Part shown: piece after piece, positions 10,831-21,066 of the stretch
Position numbering within the stretch: position 1 is the stretch's first letter
How the letters are laid out: each line of letters opens with the position of its first letter
Origin: Sabethes cyaneus
Lineage: Eukaryota; Arthropoda; Insecta; Diptera; Culicidae
Direction of reading: 5' to 3'
NCBI RefSeq assembly: GCF_943734655.1
Contig: NC_071355.1
Span: forward strand, 79,745,449 to 79,809,448
Length of the DNA stretch: 64,000 nucleotides
The notes under the pieces: model-generated
Database searches by the model: none
Seen by the model: the letters and a program-made list of their open reading frames with translations, nothing else
What the model was told of the DNA's origin: nothing
Translations under genes and position numbers: made by a program

Positions 10831-12360
10831 CACGTTACGTCGATTCTTTGTAGATGTTTTCTTTGTTTATACTAGAATGGTTATCTTGCAAAAACTTGGT
10901 GCCCTCAAGTAATTCAAACAATTCTTATTCAAGCGCAACTTGTCTTCTTCAAGAATACAATAAGTATTGATTAACTTATCGCGCTCTTGGAAAAATTTTC
11001 TTTGGCTTGTGCAAGAAATGTTAGTCTAATAAGCGCTTTCGGGTTGATTTGGATAAAACCAGTGAAAAAATGGCGCACAGGGCTATTTTGATTACTTTTG
11101 AAAGTGTAGTCAATTGCATACGGGCGCTTATAAATATGGTATTATGCAATACCATTAGTGATCTTATCTTTTTAAATAAATGTTAGACATATAAAAGCCT
11201 TTTTGCCACAATTAGTTAAAAATTTATAAGGTATCAACTTCTTCATGAAATCATTAATTGTTTTTAATAATTTAATTTTTCAATAATCTAGCAAAAATAA
11301 CTGGCGCGTTAAAATTTTCTAACTTTCATGCCACAAAACATCGACAAACCGAGCGTGGCATGAAAAATTTCTAATTTATGAGCAACAAAGCAGCTGCTTT
11401 TATCACCATTTTTATTTTCAATTTTAATTTATACCCATTTCGAAATAGCAATATCTGTGAATGCTTATAGCTTATAACTCTTGGTCAATTTAAAACATTT
11501 AAGGCTGTGAAAAGTGTATGATGTCTTGCAAGTGTTCTTTGAAGAGACAACCGTGAAATCATCAACACTTGTGGCGGTTTTCTTTTTGTTTCAAGCGACT
11601 CTTGAAAGTCATTATAAATAGATATCGATAAGAATTACAAGTTTTAAAAGGATCTTTGGAAATTTTCTTGAGAACCTTCTTTAGTGTGGGCCTCCCTCGC
11701 CTTATAAGGGTTTTATGGCTGTTTTATCGCAGTTTTGTAGAATTACAAGTTTTGAGATCGGTTTTAAGCAGCAAATGCTGAAATCCTCTTCAAGTGCACC
11801 TTAAAATTGAAATTGTTACTAACTGTAAATACCGTCCGTAGGATCTTCCGCTCGAATGCGATAAGGGCGCATACGTTTCTCGTGAGCAGCTCCACAGTTC
11901 CAAGTCTCCGTAAAGAACTACTAATAGGGTTTTTTTAAATTGTCAGCTTCGTACGATGACATATGCTTATTGATTATGAAGTTTTGCGAAGGGCAAAGTA
12001 GCCCCGATTTGATCGACCATTTGAATGCGTTGCTGGATTTCCTTACTAGTGTTGTCCACGGTCGTCAACGATCCCATCTACCACTTATAGTTCGTCACCG
12101 TTAATGATTACCGTCTGTGGGAGGTGCGTGTTGGCACCCGTTGTCCCGCTATCTTCCATGTATTTGATCCTCAACACATTTTTTTAACCCAATCCTCTTA
12201 GGCTTCGCTTTCAGTCTGGCGTAAACTGCCTCAGCCGTCCCGCATTCATCCAGAAAAAAATCTGGTCACTTTAACTTGAAGTATACAAACTCAGATTCTG
12301 AGTAGTTTATTAACCAAAAAGTTGATAGTGAGAACACAACATTGCGTTATTTGTCACAGC
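10831..12360. other. No gene visible
   Basis: AT-rich sequence with no ORF above about 60 codons and no repeat boundary I can define. Confidence 0.5.
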
Positions 12361-12431
12361 CAATGCTCGAAAAAATTGACAGCCCTGCATGAAGGCAAAT
12401 ATAAAACGCATTCAGCGCAGACAGTTTTACC

Positions 12432-12618
12432 CACCCCATCGGCAGGCAACCATGTTTTCGCCGCTAACATCTCGTGTGTGCGAAAATGAGATAGCATATC
12501 AGCACTGCGTTTCACTCAACTGCCAGCAGTCTGATTTGGGCCCGCTGTCAAATTTTGAGCCCAGGACATGCTGTCGCTGACGTTCACTGCAGCTCGATAT
12601 AGAGATGTCGATGGGGTG
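12432..12618. mobile_element. 187-bp MITE with CACCCCATCG ends
   Basis: The 13-bp inverted termini are CACCCCATCGGCA and TGTCGATGGGGTG (one mismatch), flanked by a perfect 8-bp direct repeat GTTTTACC at 12424-12431 and 12619-12626. The second copy of family D at 47.5 kb has a single GTTTTACC and no insert, an empty site that confirms the boundaries. An 8-bp duplication fits hAT or P-type transposases. The termini do not allow a firm choice. Confidence 0.9.
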
Positions 12619-12753
12619 GTTTTACCCCTTGGTAGTATTCGTTTATCAGTCAGCCCATGGACATTACTACTGAACTGCTGACAGTATTCATTCATGAATT
12701 GCAGTGCTAAATGATTACTCGACTAACACATCGGTCAATTTTCTTGCTCTTGA

Positions 12754-12886
12754 AAAAGCAAAGCAAAACCTAGGTGCTACATTCCGTTATCGAAACCTGA
12801 CCTTCTGTTTTTTTACGACAGACTTCGCAGCCAGCTGGTAGAGTGTAGGACAATTGCAGGGCCAGTTGCTACGATCCTATAGACTT
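12754..12886. mobile_element. Short retroposon-like insert (family E), copy 1
   Basis: A 133-bp insert is flanked by a 10-bp direct repeat TTGCTCTTGA (12744-12753 and 12887-12896). The second family D copy has only one such word at this position, so this is an insertion. The insert shares GCAAAACCT, TTTACGACAGACTTCGCA and GGACAATTGCAGGGCCAG-type blocks with 19432-19530. A 10-bp duplication and no inverted termini suggest a SINE-like or truncated retroposed sequence. Confidence 0.75.
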
Positions 12887-12945
12887 TTGCTCTTGACTGA
12901 TATTTAAATCTCAAAGTTTAGTTTTTTAAATTGCCTGCTTTAAAA

Positions 12946-13247
12946 AGCCAACCAAAATCTGACTGAATGAAATTACTTTAAGCTTCGGAGCAATGTTTAC
13001 GTTTGATTCAATGAATAAATGAATGATCCACATTTGATTTCATGCACTATTGTCGAGAATTAATAAATGTTGAAAACAACGAACGAGCATGAACGCAAGT
13101 TATCGGTAGGTCACTAGGCTACAAATCAATTCGATAAAATGATAATGTCCACCCCACGACCGTAGAACAGCTTCAATTTCAACATAAAATGTGGCCTATG
13201 ACTATCTAAAGAAATAGACGCGGAGCGTGAATGGCAACCCAGAGTCT
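12946..13247. other. No gene visible
   Basis: AT-rich flank between repeat family D and the microsatellite. Nothing recognised. Confidence 0.5.
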
Positions 13248-13525
13248 AGTGCGAGAGAGAGACGAGGGAGAGGAGAGAGGAAATGAGAGAATGAGGAAAG
13301 AGAGTACTTAGAGTTGAGAGTTGAGATGATAGTTGAGATGAATGGTAGTTGAGATGAGATGAAATGAGAGTTGAGATGAGAAGAGATGAGAGTTGAGATG
13401 AGATGAGATGAGAAGAGAAGATGTGGGATGAGTGAGTTGAGATGGAATGAGAAGAAATGAGATGAGATTATGTGAGATGAGAGAAAATGAGAGGGCGAGA
13501 GAGTTAAAGAAAGGGAGAGAGAGAA
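13248..13525. repeat. GAGAT-type purine microsatellite
   Basis: About 280 bp are almost pure purine plus T on the plus strand, built from imperfect GAGA, GAGATGA and GAGTTGAGAT words. Interruptions are frequent, so the array is old. Confidence 0.95.
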
Positions 13526-15619
13526 TAATAATGTAATCTATCTATTATAACCCCGGATTAGCTGCTTGGAAACAGTTAAGAAATAAAAAGTTTGACGTTT
13601 TAGGTAGAGCATCACTGATACATCCTGACGGAACTCGATCCAGGTGGACAGCTGACATCAGTGAATTCATTTGTGTCTACAAAATACTGAAAATTTGAAA
13701 GATTGTGATTTCCGGAAGCCATTCCCGGGATAACGGCAGGACGATTTATAAATTGTTAAAATCGTGTTCAAGTATTAAAAAGGGTGGTTACCCGGTTTCC
13801 CTTCTACACAAGTAAAATCATTACTCACATAACGGTTGATATTGTTTCGATTGTTTGGTTTTGTTCAACTTACAGTTTTAAATTTCTTTGCCATTTTTTC
13901 AATAATTGTTTTTGTTAAAATTTAATCTCCGAGAATTTTTATTTATCCGTTGGAAACTGAGAATTGAACAGTCGACATTTGACAATGCCATTTTCGTCCA
14001 ATAGTTTAACACTAATATTAGATATAGTCGTTCTAAAATCCGACAATCAATTTAGTTTTTTCTTATGCTTGTAAAATGTAATGTAAAAATAAAACTTTGA
14101 CAAAATAAATCATGTTTGTGGACCATTTTTAACAGGTTAGGGTGATACATAAAACAACAGCTTTTTTACCTTTCCGATTTAACCAAGGATTAGAAACAAA
14201 GTTTTATATTTTTTCCCGAGTTCAAACAGAATCGTGCTATAATCGAAAAACATAGATATAAATCCGAACTCATAACTCCGCAAAACCATCATTCCAAAGT
14301 TCCTGACCCCATCGTCGGGCGGTCTCCCCAGCGAATCTTGAACTGCTAAACCCAGTCAATCAAACCCGCTTTCTCAAACACTTCATTTCGGAACCCTTCA
14401 GCCCGGCCCCGTTGCGGTTACCAATCATAGTCACGATTACCGTCATCAACATCAAGAGCAGAAGCATCGATGGTGTGCTGCTATGCCGGCAGCGGCGGCG
14501 GCGGCGGCAACGGCGACGGCAGCGTGACCAATTTTATCCTACACCCTGCCTCGTGATCCGCGGTCTGTTTGCTACGTTCATGGTTTTGCTACGCGCTGTC
14601 TATCTTAATTACTTAATTGACCGCCCGGGACCGGCTGTGCTTGCGTCCTGCCGGCTCTGTCTTTGCTCCGGTTACCCCGATCCCGTTGCCCCCAGGTGAC
14701 CGGGCAGAGATGAGGCTTATTAAAAAGCAATAAGTAACTATGACGCGGAATGACAAAGTTCAGTACCAGCGGCCGACGGCCGAGGCTCCCACCAGCCGCG
14801 GGTATCATCATTTGTCAAACTGGCAGAATCCCGAAGGAGAACGGGCTCCGATTGTAATCGGGCGCTGGCGATTGGGCAGAAATTTTTCGATTAACGCCAG
14901 AGTCAGAAAAACGCTGCCGCTTTCTGGAAGTCATCTTCCAGATTTTGCAGCCAGCAGCAGCAGCAGTGAGAAGTTCGTCATAGATATTTTACCTAGAGTC
15001 ATCTAGTTAATGATTGAACGGCAATGAGTCTTCAAAATAGAACAACACTCGCTATCTGAAAGAGGATCGTTTCTAGTTAAGACGATGGCAGGGTAATTTT
15101 CTAGTGTAGCGTTTTTTGATAGCCTTATTAAAATGAGTATAGATTAATTGACTTCTCTCACATCTGTGATCCAGGGAAAGGGCGTTCATCAAGGATAAAT
15201 TAAGGCTAGATAGACCATAGAGTGGAATGGATAAATGAGTTGCCTAAGTAAATGAAAGCAAATATCTAACGAGGCCAACAATTTTATTACCGATTTACAT
15301 GGTAAACCGTTAAACCGTTGACCGATAGGCAATTTTACAGTTGGGCATGCAATGGTAACTGATCGATTATGGCTCTCGATATCCCAGTTAATTTGCTTGC
15401 TTTGGCTTTATACAAATAATCAATTAATATGTGTAACATATTGATTATTGAAAAGCCCTTTCTTAGGGTTTTTTATCTGCATTATTACCTACTACAATAT
15501 TCTCTTCTTATAAATCAAACCATCCATGTGCTTCACCATACTATTGTATTGGTTGATACAGTCCAAATAAGTTTTACGTGAAATTAATCAAATAAGATCT
15601 CGGAAAACAACCAATCCAA
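13526..15619. other. No gene visible; GC-rich block with CGG/CGA triplets
   Basis: A GC-rich block at about 14400-14700 contains a short CGG/GGC-rich triplet tract near 14488-14522. ORFs there are stop-poor on both strands but have no family motif. It could be a conserved noncoding element. Confidence 0.45.
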
Positions 15620-15782
15620 TTGGCCTTGCCAGCGTTGCTGATATTGTTCAGGGTTTTGCGTGAGAAAAAAAGAAAGGGAAGTATTTTTGCTTTTGTCAAC
15701 ACTCACGCGTTGACAGTTCGGCACGAGATTTCCTGTAAGTGCGAGCAGCCTACGAAATCTCTTTCAACGCTGGCAAGGCCAA
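15620..15782. repeat. 17-bp perfect inverted repeat pair
   Basis: TTGGCCTTGCCAGCGTT at 15620-15636 and its exact reverse complement at 15766-15782 enclose 129 bp. Overlapping ORFs of 96 and 154 codons start in this area but show no recognisable domain. No target duplication was found outside the arms. Confidence 0.85.
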
Positions 15783-18667
15783 TATCAGATGTAACAAGAA
15801 TGTCATCCTTTTTTCAAATCCTTGTTCCATGCTTTGTGAGTTACTGTTGTTTTCCAGAGGAAACAAAGGAGAAAGATATTACGAAACAAACACTCATCAA
15901 AAATCTGTAACCCCTTTCAATTCCTGGCGTGCAGTCTTATCTCGATTTGACGAAAGGAAATCCACTTCAAGAGCTCGCTGTCAAAACCGACGGACAGTCG
16001 TATCGAATAAGCCGCTCAGAGTGTGCAGTTCGAAGAAAGCGGATAGGAAGATAAATAAATCGAACATAATTATGGATTATGCTAGTTTTTTTCATCTCCT
16101 TCGGGTCCGGACAAGAGACCCTTTAAGACCTAGCATCAGCAACGCAGACAAAAGCCAACACAGCGTCTGCCCCGAATGGGAAAACAGAAAAGTTACAACC
16201 TAAATATATAAGCCAAGGGCTTCAGCACGGTGAAGAGTTGAATCATTTATGTAATTCTTGTTCCTATCTTTCCTTCCGCATCGTCTCCCTCGCTCAACAT
16301 CGGCAGTGTCGGCCGCGAGGCTCACACCTTCTCCACTCTCGAGTGGCCACTTCTTTAGTGCTCTCGAGTGCCACACCGACTGCGGCAACCGACTTCACGG
16401 TTTCTATTTTTGAAGGAAAAAATCTGAAACGAAGTGTTTATTGGTTGAAAGGATTCGGATAACGTTAGACGCTGAGAGGGTCTCTCCTTTTGACAGTGTA
16501 AACATTTTGCATAAAATTAGTCCGGGAAGTGAACTCTTATCGTGTGTATTTTATCACGATGCTACTCTATGAACAAACGTAATCAAGGGTTGAGAAGTAT
16601 TTATTGAAATTTATTCATTTTTTTATGAAATTTTCAAAAGCTTTAAATCAAAATATTATCTTAGTCAACTTATGATTGAGAATTTGAAATAACAAAGACA
16701 ATGATGCTTCAAGAGAAGCCGAAAAAAATATTATAGAAGGCAATGCAGTAGTCGACCGTTATTAGCTCAACACATTATTCACACAAATGTTAAGTAGATT
16801 AGCACATCTCAAACCACGTCGTTTTTGTGACGTTTGAACATTTATTATGCATTAACACACCGTCACAATGTTATTCTTTCCGTAGACATTCCCAAAACGA
16901 AACACCGTGCAAGATGCGAACCACCCCCTCCTTCTCCTTACAAAAAAAAACATGTAAATACTGGAAAAACAGACCTCCGCCAGATTCTTCACCGACAAAC
17001 GCCACCACACCACCTAGAGTGACGATAATAGGTTTTGATGCTTTGAAGGTATGGCCACTCACTCACTCCCTGCACTCAGCCGCTTCTTTGAATCCTGTGA
17101 AGAGGCCTCTCATTCACCTCACTTCACGCGAGACCAGTAAAATGGCTCTGTGATGTTTGCGAGGCGCGCGTGCGCTCGTTCTCACTGCTCGCTTCATCTC
17201 TCCGGTAGAGGATAAGTGCAAAATAAACATGTAATACATAATTTATGTCAAAAGTGAATGAACGGATTCGAATCGAGTGCTAGCATGGTGAATATTCTGG
17301 AGGGCCGGAATCCTTCCCAGAATCGAAAGGTATTGGAAATTAGAAGTTAGGAATTACCTGCATGAAGACAAACACACGCACTGGCCAGACAAGTACATCT
17401 TACCGTCGCACGGAACGGGCTTGTTTACTTTCGAAATCTTCTTCCGAGCAACTGGTCCCGCTGCTCGAAATACACACTAACCTTCACTGACGGTTGCAGC
17501 CTTAGGGCCTAAACGAGCAGCTCTGATCTTGTTATGTGAGCAAAACAGGCCGTCGTCGTATTTGGCTATTAGCTTATCCACTCATGCCGCATCCGTCCGT
17601 TCAATCGTCCAAAGCAATTGCAGACGTGACTTACGTACAGAACCAGTAAACCCTCACCACCACCTCCTGCAGGCCTCCGTTGCTCCGGAAGGAGAATATC
17701 AGGTACACTCAGTATCAATAGGTTGGCTCCCGCAACAAGCAAACAAACAGATATTGGAATTGAATTGGTTTCGTTTTCGGATTGACCAAGACCTTGTGCA
17801 TACTAATAATTTCCCAATTGGGCCGGAGCATGTTCGCCTTCAGGCTGCAGCCGTCCGATGCACATCGAAGACTGCCGCTGAGGCTGACCTCCCGTTGCGA
17901 TCCGAAACAATGAAACCGGAACCGACAATACGCTTGTAAGTATTATCTCTAATTATCCGACGCTGTTAGCAAAGGCAAGAAAACAGGTTCGCTCCGTATT
18001 AATTAAAACTTCTCGTCGCAATTCTGCCTTGCTCATAGCAAAACTTGCTGTCAGCACCCGGATTAGCAGCTTGGGATGACACGAAGGTCAATCAATCTTC
18101 CCGGAACTCGGTGCACGTTTCAGTTGTTCCCCGGTTATTTAGCCTTTACTCTACCCGGCAGGACAAAGCAGATTGATATGGGTTTTCCGCTTTCGGGCAG
18201 GGGGGGGGGGGGGGGGATGGCGCTGCCGACGAACCGAAAATTAATAAGGGATATATTTTGACAGCTGTTGGTGTTGGTTCGCTTCATTACGGTTGAATAT
18301 CTTTCGCCAATAGGAAGGTAAATGTTCTTTCCGGCTTGGGAGGCTTGCGCGTGCAAGCGGAAAGTTGATGTGGTTATGAAACTAACTTTAAAATGGACAC
18401 TCAAATGAAATTTTAAATCTAAGTAAATGCAGCATATTCCCATTCCAACTTCTATATTTTTTTGACTGGACTGTTCGTTCAAGAGTTATACGCAAAAATG
18501 TGAAAACTACATGGCACGATTTTCTCTGGAACCACTAATCCGATTTCAACAATGTTAGTATCTAGTAGCAGAGCGCACAATTGCTATGAGAAGATGAACG
18601 AATTTCGTATACGCTACACACCGAAGGGGTCAGATTTTTACTTTTCGAACCGAAGAAGTACAATGGA
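15783..18667. other. No gene visible; G17 run; possible weak recursive splice site
   Basis: This stretch holds unique-looking DNA. A run of 17 G lies at 18200-18216. At 17352-17360 the minus strand has a pyrimidine-leaning tract ending CATGCAG followed by GTAATT, a weaker version of the site at 4.4 kb. No coding family is recognised. Confidence 0.4.
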
Positions 18668-19162
18668 CCCATGCATCACACTTTCGTCGATTTTAAAGCA
18701 GCATTTGGTACAGTCGAACGGGAACAGCTATAGCAGATAATGCTCGAAATAGGATTTCCGGACAAAGGTACTCTGGAATGAATAATGCGTTCAGAAGCAC
18801 TTTCGTTTACCTTAGAATGGCGCAGAAGGACAAGGAAATGGATCATCCTGTGCGTTATTTAACATTGAAGATGTTATTCGATTAGCAGACATCGAAACGA
18901 GAGTACGACTTCCAGCTAGAGTAGGAAACTCTTAGGCTACGCGGTCAGTTTGAATTTTATCACTAGAAAATCTGCGACAGCGGTGGCCATCTACGCTAAA
19001 GTAAAAGCCGAGGCTAGGAGGATTGGGCTAAGAATCAACGCATCGTCAACCAAATATATGAGAAATAACGGCTCGAGGGGAGACAACGTTTGACTTCCAC
19101 GAATAGTTAATATAGACGGCGGTGAACTTAAAGCTGATGAAGAGTTCTTTTATTGGGGATCT
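18668..19162 (+). pseudogene. RTE-clade RT relic 3 (palm and thumb)
   Basis: With several frame changes and stops, the plus strand shows the RTE reverse transcriptase order. First is PMHHTFVDFKAAFGTVEREQL (motif A with its Asp kept), then QIMLEIGFPDKG. FNIEDVIRLADIETR follows motif B, then comes AEARRIGLRINASSTKYM, and finally NIDGGELKADEEFFYWGSL, which matches the block before the thumb. The FADD box is not preserved in a readable frame. The copy is 5'-truncated and dead. Confidence 0.75.
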
Positions 19163-19271
19163 CTTAAGTTTGGCAACAACACCACGAGCAAAAAGACGCA
19201 ACGGCTGCCTTTTAAATCGAGAATTTTGAAAAATGACGGAGCCGACTTTTCGTTATTGCTTACGTCAATAA

Positions 19272-19428
19272 TAAGAAGTGAGTAGTGAAAATTGAGTAGA
19301 GAGAAACGAGTAGTGAAAAATGAGAAGTGAGTGGCGAAAAATAAGTGGTGAGAAATGAGTCAGAAGTGAATAGTGGGTAGTGAGAAGAGACGAGTGAGTA
19401 ATGAGAAGTGAGTAATGAGAAGTGAGTA
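19272..19428. repeat. GTGAG/GAGAAGT minisatellite, left block
   Basis: Imperfect repeats of GTGAGTAGTGAGAA-like words. The array continues at 19641-19658 and again from 20358, so a family E segment and a hAT element appear to have inserted into one original array. Confidence 0.9.
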
Positions 19429-19431
19429 AAA

Positions 19432-19640
19432 AAGCAAAACCTTGGGCTTAAACGTCTTTCTAAGATTTGACTCTTCTTTAACGACAGACTTCGCAACTGG
19501 CTTTTAAAGTACAAGACAATTACGGGGCTAGAGCAACATTCTTACTTACTTTACCTAGCAGCACTACCTAGCGGTGATTCGGACATACGACACCTGGCTT
19601 GTTAGACCAGAATCGTACCTCAAAACTAATTAGGAGGTTT
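19432..19640. repeat. Dispersed repeat family E, copy 2
   Basis: Bases 19432-19530 share GCAAAACCT, TTAACGACAGACTTCGCA and GACAATTACGGGGC with the insert at 12754-12886. It lies within the GTGAG minisatellite. The sequence to 19640 belongs to the same interruption but has no partner in the first copy. Confidence 0.6.
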
Positions 19641-19658
19641 AGAAAAGTGAAGAGTGAG

Positions 19659-20357
19659 CAGTGATGGTAAATACTCAAACTTTCAAAACTCATCAAAAAT
19701 CAAAATCAACTGTGAATAATGTCAACCGGATCCTGTGCAGAAAAACTCACGCTTGAGTTTTTCTGTTTCCATATCATGAAACACAAAACTCATACATATT
19801 GCTTTCCGTTTGATCACATTCTGCTTTGCTTCAACTGCTGCCCGGAACTTTGTACACATACATACAAATTTGTTGTTGAACTGCATAGGCATTGTCTCTT
19901 GCGATACTTAGCTGTCAGTGAGCCTGAGAGAACGAATCACTAAATAAATCGCAAAGTTAAAGTAAAACACATATTTTAATTGCATGTTTAACTAATTTTT
20001 GTTAAGTTTTTCACTTTCTAATTAAGAAAATGACGATTCCCGCGAAGGAAACATGTAAATTTCGCTATTATGTTTGGCATCTTAATTCATGAATGAGTGC
20101 GGCATTTTTCGTTGCTAATGTTTTCTATCATAATATACACTCTTTCGCTCTTTGGTTCATTACATGAAATGCCTACCTGCGGAAGAAGGAAGCAAAATGC
20201 TGACAGCTGAATTTCGTTCACATCGCATTGCAACAGATACATCACTTATAATAGCGAGAGAAATTCATATGTGAGTTTGGCGCTTGTGACCATGGTTGAA
20301 ATTTCGTGTGGCTGAAATCTCAATGAGTTTTGTGCCGCTATGAATTTCCCAACACTG
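19659..20357. mobile_element. Non-autonomous hAT-type element, 699 bp, copy A
   Basis: The outermost 35 bp at each end are imperfect inverted repeats. They begin CAGTG-TGG-AAAT and share an exact inner CAAAACTCAT, and both arms have the same length. The flanks AGAGTGAG and GTAGTGAG agree at 6 of 8 positions, a possible 8-bp duplication blurred by the surrounding satellite. The interior has no transposase coding. A diverged second copy lies at 26262-27196. The element sits inside the GTGAG array. Confidence 0.8.
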
Positions 20358-21066
20358 GTAGTGAGTAGTGAAAAGTGACTAGCCTGAATAGCGAGAAGTG
20401 AGAAAAGAAGAGTGCGTGAGGAGAAGTAAGTTGTGAGAAACGAGAAGTGAATAGTGAAAAGTGACTAGTGGGTAATAAGAGGTAAGTAGTTCAATACCAC
20501 TAAGTGTCGCATTCGGTCTCGTGTTCATTTGGCTTTACGTCACTTTGCTCTAACGTTCATTATAATGTGAATAATAAGTAGTGAGCAGTGAGCAGTGAGC
20601 AGTGAGTAGTGAGTAGTAAGTAGTAATTAGTCAGTAGTGAGCAGTGAAAAGTGGCTAGCCTGACTAGTGAGAAGTGAGAAGAGAACAGTGTGTGATGAAA
20701 CGTGAGTTGTGAGAAGTGAGAAGTAGTTAGTCAGAAATGAGTAATGTGAAGTGAGTAATGTGAAGTAAGAAGTGAATAGAGAAAAGTGATAAGAGAAGAG
20801 TGAGTAGCGAGAGATGTGTTGTGAGAAAGTGGTAGTGAGTAGTTAGTAGTGAATAGTGAATAGTGACTAACCTGAATATCGAGAATTGAGAAGAGAAGAA
20901 TGAGTGATGAGAAGTGTGTTGTGAGAAGTAAATAATGAGTAATGAAAAGTGACTAATGGGCAGTGACTAGCGAGTAGAAAGAGGCAAGTAGTGCAATACC
21001 ACTTGATGTCACAATCGGCCTCGTGTTCATTGGGTCTTACGCCTCCTTGGTCTAACGTTTATATAC
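20358..21066. repeat. GTGAG minisatellite, right block with higher-order repeats
   Basis: Words such as GTGAGTAGTGAGAAGTGAG form a longer unit. AGTGACTAGCCTGAATAGCGAGAA-type segments recur near 20367, 20645 and 20862. A non-satellite stretch starting CAATACCACT recurs at 20492 and 20994 (502 bp apart). The array therefore has a higher-order structure and is not a simple microsatellite. Confidence 0.85.

Larger units (their letters stand above)
12361..12945 (+). repeat. Dispersed repeat family D, copy 1 (with two insertions)
   Basis: After removing two insertions, this segment aligns with the reverse complement of 47305-47578. Shared blocks include CATGAAGGC-AATATAAAA, GACAGTTTTACCCA, CTACTGAAC-TCTGACAGT, TTCATGAATT-CAGTGCT and TTGCTCTTGACTGATATTT. 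There is no coding capacity. The start CAATGCTCGA corresponds to CAGTGCTCAAA in the other copy, which resembles a hAT terminus, but the opposite end is not resolved. Confidence 0.75.

Noticed and set aside
15739..16203. 154-codon plus-strand ORF
   Set aside because: No motif; it overlaps a 96-codon ORF in another frame and starts inside the inverted-repeat segment.
20171..20195. Minus-strand CTTCTTCCGCAG/GTAGGC, resembling a recursive splice site
   Set aside because: It lies within a mobile hAT element, is not shared by the sister copy at 26.3-27.2 kb, and the donor half is poor.
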